NCBI GenBank assembly: GCA_946803715.1
Contig: CAMPET010000330.1
Span: forward strand, 5,764-69,763
Reading direction: 5' to 3'
Origin: Beroe ovata
Taxonomy: Eukaryota > Ctenophora > Nuda > Beroida > Beroidae
Length of the DNA stretch: 64,000 nt
In this document: in pieces, positions 57,541 to 64,000 of the stretch
How positions within the stretch are numbered: the first letter of the stretch is position 1
Layout of the letters: each line of letters opens with the position of its first letter
Position numbers and translations under genes: made by a program
Notes under the pieces: model-generated
Seen by the model: only the letters and a program-made list of their open reading frames with translations
What the model was told of the DNA's origin: nothing
The model's database searches: none

Positions 57541-60500
57541 ATGATTTATGCACTTCTCATCATCCAGTTGTTCTGCGAAGGTGCTTCTGAAGTTTACAGC
57601 TCATATGAAAATGTTAAAGATATAAACAGCTTTGAAAATCACTTGGTATGTAGATACTTCAAGCCTAAGGCATGAGACTTTAAGATTTACAAGTCTTCAA
57701 GTTGTCATGACAATAGAACCCGCCATGAAGAACTATTCAAGTTCTTCAAACCTTAGAATACCACTATGAGCATTGTTTTCACTGTGCATGATAAGATAAG
57801 CAGAATGAACACATGTGAGGTTATTCTATTGCTTAATCACAATTGTTCCAGGTTGACCTACTTGGGAAGTATATTGAAGTTGAACATAAAAGACTTGATA
57901 CTTTGCAAAGATTTCAGCAATATGTTTTGAAGAGCAAGAACTATACAGATTCTGCTTCATATATAAGTTATCCAACAAATCAGGTGAGTTTCAATCTTCT
58001 TTGGAATTGACTTAGAATAAGTTCATCATCAAATCAGCCTAGCTATGGCTTCTGAATTCATTGTTTATACTTCTCAAAGTCAGATTTCAGCAGAATCACC
58101 CTAAAATTTTCAGTTTAATGTTATTCATAGATTTACTGCTGACTGGATTGAGCTGTATTCTTGGACTCAAAGTAGGAATGAAGATATAACAGCAGCATAT
58201 CAGAATTATAAGCAATTCTTCCCTGAAACTTCGGACTTAAGAGGTTAGGTATTTTATATTTAATATGGAGTTGTATTATTCAGCTATTATCATTAGTTTT
58301 TGACTAATAATACTCTGCTGAAGAAAATGAATTACAATCCCACAGGTGCCATCACAGCAATAAACAGACTGCAAGACATCTATAGAATAAGTGCTGGACA
58401 TTTTTCTAGGGGAGATGTTCTGAGTGGGTACATTTCTACACACTGCCAAAAATTTTTTGTGAAAGCAATTTATTATTGCCATTATTTTGAAGTATGAGGA
58501 AGTAGACTGTAGAGGATTCTAAGTAAACCCAAAATAATTATCGTCTCAAGAATAGCGAGATAGGAAGCATTTCACTGCTCCTGAATACCAGCATTAAAGT
58601 CGCCATCATCAATCAAAAACTGTTCTGGACTGAGGTGAGATGTTCCATCTAGGCACACTCGCTTTATGGAGAGATTTGTGTATCCTCTGTAAATGACGCA
58701 TTGCCTCGAGAGGTCATACACGACAGTATACCAGGTGAAGTCATACAATCCATGAGCAAGAGCAATACCTTTGGTTATATCCCCTGCATTGAGAAGATGT
58801 AGAACTGTAAGGATAGCGTCATCTGCATTCGCAGGAGGTGGGATAGCAGTAACTTGAGCTGCTGCTCTGACGAAGCGACTTGGCGAAGAGAAGTCACCAG
58901 GGATGCCACTCAGTCCATTTCCTGTCCAAAGAGGTTCTTCAAGGTACTCTTTGCCCTTGTACTGCCATGAAAAACCCTCCCAGTTCTTATTCCTGATATT
59001 TGGATAAAGTTTGATGTTGTCCATGTGCCAACTGAATTCAGGCGAGTTTGTCATTACACCAAGATCGTTTCTGTACTCTCTCCTTCCTTCGCTTGTGTAC
59101 TCCAGGACCATACTATCGCCGGTGGTATCGTAGAATACAAAGTGGATGGGAATGGTGTCCATGCCCAGGTCTCCCTGATTGTACACGTATGGGAAGGGGC
59201 TATTCCCATGTCCCCTGAGACCTTCACGAATTGCCCCTACACTAGAATATCGAGATAGCACCCACAGAGTTACTGCAGTTTGGGGGATAGCATTTGTACA
59301 CCTGCGTCCAGATATTCTGTCTGGGCTTTGGAAACTCGCTTTCCCTGTAAAGTAAAGCGTGCTGCCCGAGAGGCCTGCACTATTGATTCCACCCAGTGTT
59401 GTGTTAGCCCATGATCCGTCGAATTCCGCTCTCAATCTGGCTAACTTGTACAAGCTCTTGAAAGTGACAGCTGTTGCACATTTCTTTAAATCTGGCATTG
59501 TGTGCATGGTTCCAGCTGGTTCACTTACTACGTAGTTCAAGACGGTTGCATCGACAAATTCCGAGAACTCCATGCTCCGACCGACAGCCATGCTGCCGTC
59601 TGCCGCCCTTATCCGAATATTCTGACAGGAATGAGCCACCCCAGCCACAAGAGAAAGCATGAGCCACTTGAGAAGAGCCATACTGAGACACTACACACCT
59701 GGTGATAATGTTGAAATGCCCTGATAAAACACTGCCTCAAATCGACTTTGACGACAATTTAAACTTTTCTTGTAACATCGTAACAACAATTGTAACAACA
59801 ATTGTAACAATTGTTTGGCCAAGTACAACTTGTTAAGATCTTTGTTAGGTTGTTGTGACCATTTTAATTGCAAAATTCTCAACACATTCATCACGTGGCA
59901 AGGAAAAGGTCAAAACAAACTATTTCAACGGATAGAAAACTCGTTTCCTAGGGCATACGCATTCGAAAAATTTGTTCATCAAACATACATTGGGTGAGAA
60001 GCAAAGTCCTCAAATCGACGCCTCTCTCAAACTATAGAACAGTGACATAGAACAGTGACATAGAACAGTGACATAGAACAGTGACATATAATCCATGTGT
60101 TGTTACATGGTGTCCCATGCTGTAATTCGTGTGTGAAATTGCTGAATGGACATTTCCACAAGAATCCAGAGAGGCAATCTCTGTAAACGTGGGTGAAATC
60201 CAAAGCCCCCTAGGACTTCTATAACTAGCTCACATAGTGTCCCAATAGCTGTTACGGATTTAATAGATGGAGAGTACAGCTGCATTTAAATATCTCATAT
60301 CATTATCTCATTATATGTATCATTATTGACTACGTTAAAATCTCACGATTGATTATGAGCTGGACTGGGTGTTAATCATCATTACCCATCTTGTTACAGT
60401 TGTTAGAAGTTTGTTATCAGTTTGTCTTGCTCAGGCAGTGATAGTAATGAGTCGCCAGTAAGGGGACAACCACTAAATGTCAAGGCGCTATCTCTCTTCA

Positions 60501-63500
60501 TCAAAGAATCGTATGAACGGGAAGGTATGTGCGATATTGCGCCACCCATCATTATATGATCTCGGATCTGCTGATTTACGAACTGCGTCTAACTGATTTA
60601 TAATTGTACAGATTGGGAAAAGTGTGCTGATTGGGGTCAGCAGGCGTATTACAAACTACAGACATTAAAGGAATATCCACCATCTTCCACCATGTGGTTC
60701 GACGTAGCAGATCATTTTTCTTACTGCCTCTTCAAAATAGGTTGGTTGTTCCTTCCATAAGACGATTTCCGGTTGAGTTGTGACTTCGAAGAATAGTCTA
60801 CCTAGTAGGTCCTACTACATTGCTTCTACCTGACAGATCACCTCGTTATTCCTTTCATAAAACGCACAATCACTATTCTGAAAATTGTTAAAATTCAACA
60901 TGATTTACCATTATTATTCTAACATTGTTACTCCTATACAATAGATATGTCCTGTGATGACAACATGGGAATAGTGACGTAACATGTCCTCAGTAACTTC
61001 TCCCCGCCGCCACTTGCCTCTTCCCCTCCTATTCTTCCCTCTACAGCTACTCCTATCTCCAGTCTCCTCCACAATATGCTACCAGTTCCCCGACACGTCT
61101 TGCTCAGCGGGATGTTATAGAAGTGAAGATGCAGAAAGTGGCTGTTCCCGGTGCCCCCTACCTCCATATTCGTCCAGCAGGACATGGTTCTACTCGTCGG
61201 ATGGCGCGGACCAATGTGCTGTTTGTCCGGAAGTCAATGTGCGGTGTCTATGCGATACCACTCCCCCTGAGAATTACTGGCTCAGTGGTCATGAATCGTC
61301 ACCGGATTGCGTGCGGAATGGGTGTGATAATCAGTGTTTCGATGATGTCTGGCATATGTTCGATTCTGGATACCCCCAGTCTATATTTCACGAGAGCACA
61401 AAGTTCATGTTCGTGCCGTGCGAGTGTACGAATGAGGAGTCATGTGAAATGCAGCGCAGGAATCGTCTCTGTTTCCTGAATGATTGCCACCGGCCCATTA
61501 ACGGAACAATACCACAGGAAACCTTACAGAAATGCCTGGCAGATTACCGTGAAACTCAGGATTGTAGCGGTGAATGCTACCAATCGATCGCCGACTACCT
61601 ACCAGACTTGAATCAGTGTCATTGTCATTTCACACCGGATGAGGCACATGATTGCTCCCTTTTCTACGATTTGTTCAGATTATGTCGCCAACCGCCAACT
61701 GCTGGTAAAGTTGCAGCCTTTGTGGGAATAACACTCGGCATTCTCACCTTGGTGTTGACAATGATGCTGTATGTTGCTGCAAGGCGGTATGCCCTTCAAT
61801 TTGGGAGGGAGCTCAAACGCACGGGAAACTTGTCAATGATTCTCCCCTTCATCGATTGGAAATCCACCAAGCTTATCGGTGAAAACCACGCTTATCGGTA
61901 TCAGAATTTCTACACGGAACACGAGATACTGGTGAAAGTCAGCTTCTCACGACTCAGCAAATTCCCCCTGTCCAGATTATTTCCGTCTCAGCATGCCGTT
62001 ATCAAGATATTCTCAAATACGAGGACCGAGTTTCGAAACAAGGAGATATCGATATTCCGACAGATGAAACCCGGTGGCGCTAAAGATAATAATATCATCA
62101 GTGTGTACGATTGTGAAGGTAATAATCCTGAAGATGGGGTATCCGTTTTGATATCTTATCTCCAGTCACATGTACGGACTTTTGCAACGGAAAACATGCG
62201 CGAGGTCATCAATAGATACTACAACGTGAGGAACACGAGCATTATGATGAATCATTGCAATGCATTGTCACTCAATTCCTACATCAGCACTAATTTCCCT
62301 GGGGCACGTCTCCCCCAAAACCAGATTCTGGGCCTCTGTAAAGATCTCGCGAGAGCACTTACATTTCTCCATGGTAACAACCCGATCATCATTCACAGCG
62401 ATGTCAAACCCCAGAATATCTTCGTGAAGTTGGGCCGGTTTTGTTGGAATTCCGAACCCAAATTCATACTCGGTGATTTTGGTTTTGCTGAAGTGTACTA
62501 CCCGAACACGGGTTGTGGGTGGTTGATGAGGGGGAGCACAGCTGCGTTTCTCCCGCCAGAGTACATGATCAGTCAGAGAACACGCGGCAACGCTGACGAT
62601 GTGAGAAGTGATCTCGCGGTACATGCAACGCGTTACACTGACGTCATGAACCAAGCTATAAGTAACCGTGTTACCATGCCAACGACAGTTGATATTTATC
62701 AGGTCGGTCTGATTATATGGCTCGTGCTCCACGGGGAAGAAGATCCATATGTCAGCGAGCTCGGTAACCGCGGGGCTGCTGGTGAAAGGGATAACAGGTT
62801 ACAGGAAATAAAGGAAATGTTCCTAAATAACTTTGCAACGAGACCACGTTTTCTCGACAACGCACCTGGCAATGTGAGTAATGATTTTTACAAGGAATTG
62901 CGAGAAATTGCGGAGCAATGCTGGCATGTCGACCTGACACAGCGAGCAACAGCGGCAGCTATTCTGGACAGGCTGGAATCGCTAAAATTGGCAAAGTTGC
63001 GATATTCTGTTCGTACTGAGAGTAATAGAGTTCGTGATGAGTACAATGGCATAAGTCTAGTAGATGTTAGCGAGGTCTGATTAGATAGAAAATGAATTAT
63101 CATACGAAAATGAATTATCATACGAACCATGATTCAGTTGTTTATACACTTTTTATGATGTCTGTTTTTGATAATATTCTGATCACATTATTATTTGATA
63201 CGTACCTGAACTCTTGATTATAATGGCATGCTGATTTTACACATTTTATCTGTTCATTCGATTTAATAATGGTTTTTGATAACTAATTGCAGTATCGATG
63301 ATGATATTTCCCGATACTCAAATTTCCTGTTTAAACATGAAAAACCGTGTTTCCCTCTCATCTGATCAACTTGCTCTAAGATATCATATGCGCATGTCCA
63401 TTCCCAGGTGACTTGGAGCATTCTATCGAGGTGACGAAGGAGTTACTCCTGCACTATCCAAATGTAGAGAGACTTGTCAACAATCTGCGATTCTACACAC

Positions 63501-63923
63501 GACAACAAGAACAGCTATCTCCCCGCGAAGTTGAGAAGGAAGAAGGAGAAGGAGAAGTGACAAGGGGTTTGTTGTTTTCTCAGTGTTTTGTCCAGATTTA
63601 TGCTCATAATGAGATTGAACTGTCGGCCAATTCTTGCACAAAAACTGTACACAAGTTATAAGGAGCAATCTCTTTATAACTATGATATTGAAGAGGGTTA
63701 CGGTTGTAACAGTTTGCAGTTTTTGTGGATCACTATAACCGACAATTCTCTGCATATGATCTCGCCGGTATATATATCTCGATTCCACTGAATAATAACT
63801 TTGCAGCAGTGGAGAAGCGGAGTATTATCGCAGAGCCACTGATAGATATTCGGGAGGTATCCAATATATACGAGGAAGTGGCTGAAGATATAGAAATCAC
63901 ATTCGTCCCCAAATTATACCCGG
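57541..63923 (+). CDS. Prolyl 4-hydroxylase alpha-subunit-like protein (5' part; continues past window)
   Basis: Exons: 57541-57645, 57852-57983, 58114-58243, 58346-58423, 60435-60524, 60612-60740, 63408-63566, 63720-63767, 63807-63923, all in frame (329 codons so far). Signal peptide MIYALLIIQLFCEG. It then follows the N-terminal order of P4HA: LLGKYIEVEHKRLD, NVIHRFTADW, GAITAINRLQDIYRI, then the TPR-like peptide-substrate domain (FIKESYEREDWEKCADW, WFDVADHFSYCLFKIGDLEHS). P4HA hydroxylates prolines in collagen-type chains in the ER with Fe2+ and 2-oxoglutarate. The catalytic dioxygenase region is not in the window. Exons 8-9 (VDHYNRQFSAYDLA..., EVSNIYEEVAEDIEI...) do not show the usual pre-catalytic Cys motif. 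Intron 4 (2 kb) holds the amidase gene and intron 6 (2.7 kb) the receptor kinase. Confidence 0.82.
58572..59681 (-). CDS. Choloylglycine hydrolase / penicillin V acylase family amidase (secreted)
   Basis: 369 residues, one exon, ATG at 59681. N-terminal Ntn-hydrolase of the linear-amide C-N hydrolase superfamily (peptidase family C59). The signal peptide MALLKWLMLSLVAGVAHS is followed at once by Cys-19, which after cleavage would be the N-terminal nucleophile. Other family marks: an Arg in VGRSMEF, GINSAGLSGSTLYF, and the VMTNSPEFSWHMDN motif with the conserved Asn, plus a C-terminal WYTVVYDLSRQCVIYRG strand. The family hydrolyses amide bonds in bile salts, penicillin V or N-acyl substrates. 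Here the substrate is unknown. It lies in intron 4 of the P4HA-like gene on the opposite strand and has no introns. Close kinship with bacterial enzymes is suspected but untested. Confidence 0.9.
   Translation of the reverse strand: MALLKWLMLSLVAGVAHSCQNIRIRAADGSMAVGRSMEFSEFVDATVLNYVVSEPAGTMHTMPDLKKCATAVTFKSLYKLARLRAEFDGSWANTTLGGINSAGLSGSTLYFTGKASFQSPDRISGRRCTNAIPQTAVTLWVLSRYSSVGAIREGLRGHGNSPFPYVYNQGDLGMDTIPIHFVFYDTTGDSMVLEYTSEGRREYRNDLGVMTNSPEFSWHMDNIKLYPNIRNKNWEGFSWQYKGKEYLEEPLWTGNGLSGIPGDFSSPSRFVRAAAQVTAIPPPANADDAILTVLHLLNAGDITKGIALAHGLYDFTWYTVVYDLSRQCVIYRGYTNLSIKRVCLDGTSHLSPEQFLIDDGDFNAGIQEQ
59682..60434. other. Intronic spacer of P4HA-like gene, with 13-bp tandem repeat
   Basis: Presumed promoter of the amidase on its right side. 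Contains four tandem copies of TAGAACAGTGACA at about 60035-60087 and CAACAATTGTAAC repeats near 59780-59812. No gene seen. Confidence 0.6.
60984..63080 (+). CDS. Transmembrane receptor kinase with Cys-rich ectodomain (non-RD)
   Basis: 698 residues, one exon. Signal peptide (~1-29), then ~200 residues with over 25 cysteines arranged in pairs (CLCDTTPPENYW, PCECTNEESCEM, CHCHFTPDEAHDC). One TM helix follows at ~243-266 (VAAFVGITLGILTLVLTMML). The intracellular domain has a VIK lysine (~340), the catalytic loop HSDVKPQN (~470) and DFG (~497, GDFGFAEV). PPEYM stands at the APE position, with the C-lobe motif DIYQVGLIIWLVL after it. The usual Arg before the catalytic Asp is Ser, so it is a non-RD kinase. 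The glycine loop is not recognisable. I cannot place it in a named receptor family. It is nested on the same strand in intron 6 (60741-63407) of the P4HA-like gene. Confidence 0.88.
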   Translation: MSSVTSPRRHLPLPLLFFPLQLLLSPVSSTICYQFPDTSCSAGCYRSEDAESGCSRCPLPPYSSSRTWFYSSDGADQCAVCPEVNVRCLCDTTPPENYWLSGHESSPDCVRNGCDNQCFDDVWHMFDSGYPQSIFHESTKFMFVPCECTNEESCEMQRRNRLCFLNDCHRPINGTIPQETLQKCLADYRETQDCSGECYQSIADYLPDLNQCHCHFTPDEAHDCSLFYDLFRLCRQPPTAGKVAAFVGITLGILTLVLTMMLYVAARRYALQFGRELKRTGNLSMILPFIDWKSTKLIGENHAYRYQNFYTEHEILVKVSFSRLSKFPLSRLFPSQHAVIKIFSNTRTEFRNKEISIFRQMKPGGAKDNNIISVYDCEGNNPEDGVSVLISYLQSHVRTFATENMREVINRYYNVRNTSIMMNHCNALSLNSYISTNFPGARLPQNQILGLCKDLARALTFLHGNNPIIIHSDVKPQNIFVKLGRFCWNSEPKFILGDFGFAEVYYPNTGCGWLMRGSTAAFLPPEYMISQRTRGNADDVRSDLAVHATRYTDVMNQAISNRVTMPTTVDIYQVGLIIWLVLHGEEDPYVSELGNRGAAGERDNRLQEIKEMFLNNFATRPRFLDNAPGNVSNDFYKELREIAEQCWHVDLTQRATAAAILDRLESLKLAKLRYSVRTESNRVRDEYNGISLVDVSEV

Positions 63924-64000
63924 GTAGGTGCTTGCGTATTGTACCAAGGTTCGAACTCATAGTAGTAAGCGCTACTATCACAGTTTGGGGACATTGTTGA

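Noticed and set aside
58134-58140. Acceptor ATTCATAG as start of P4HA-like exon 3
   Set aside because: Creates an immediate stop. The upstream TTTTCAG at 58113 gives NVIHRFTADW, which fits the family.
60984-63080. Assignment to TGF-beta receptor or RTK family
   Set aside because: The cysteine pattern of the ectodomain and the HSD loop do not match those families by eye, so the family is left open.

Overview
The window is nuclear DNA from an animal. Genes have many GT-AG introns of about 60 to 500 bp, with polyadenylation signals, microsatellites, minisatellites, short inverted-repeat elements and assembly gaps. Recognisable genes are metazoan or eukaryotic: eIF2-beta, nucleobindin, cohesin STAG/SA, a prolyl 4-hydroxylase alpha-type protein, a YSK4/MAP3K19-type kinase and a MICOS MIC19-like CHCH protein. 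Compact genes, repeated nesting of genes inside introns and unusual domain combinations would suit an early-branching invertebrate (ctenophore, sponge or placozoan are candidates). The sequence alone does not fix the phylum.

Layout. 1-953: tandem-repeat edge and AT-rich spacer. 954-2905 (+): eIF2-beta. 3397-3717 (+): small acidic orphan. 4987-20943 (+): one long gene encoding an N-terminal region, ankyrin repeats, a long disordered region and a C-terminal MAP3K19-like kinase. A papain-like protease with a C-terminal ShKT domain lies on the opposite strand in its second intron (6080-7405). 21747-24862 (-): nucleobindin, interrupted by a 647-base gap. 26037-30656 (-): a CHCH protein with about 800 extra acidic residues. 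31053-32537 (-): single-exon orphan with a decayed partial copy at 33.2-33.6 kb. 34106-35620 (-): single-exon two-zinc-finger protein. 35.7-37.0 kb: cluster of short repeats (hairpin, tRNA-derived SINE, GC-rich elements). 37261-38663 (+): small secreted protein. 40490-47116 (+): an LRR / TIR-or-SEFIR / Death protein. 47.1-50.0 kb: a tandemly repeated non-coding segment with an N at the junction. 50098-56179 (+): STAG cohesin subunit. 57541 to past the window end (+): P4HA-like gene whose introns hold an intronless choloylglycine-hydrolase-type enzyme (58572-59681, -) and an intronless transmembrane receptor kinase (60984-63080, +).

Exon models were assembled by hand from GT/AG sites and codon phase. 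The multi-exon models below keep phase across every junction I list. Where a junction was ambiguous I say so. The strongest candidates for something undescribed are the LRR-TIR/SEFIR-Death protein, the non-RD receptor kinase, the bacterial-looking secreted amidase, and the repeated nesting of intronless genes in host introns.
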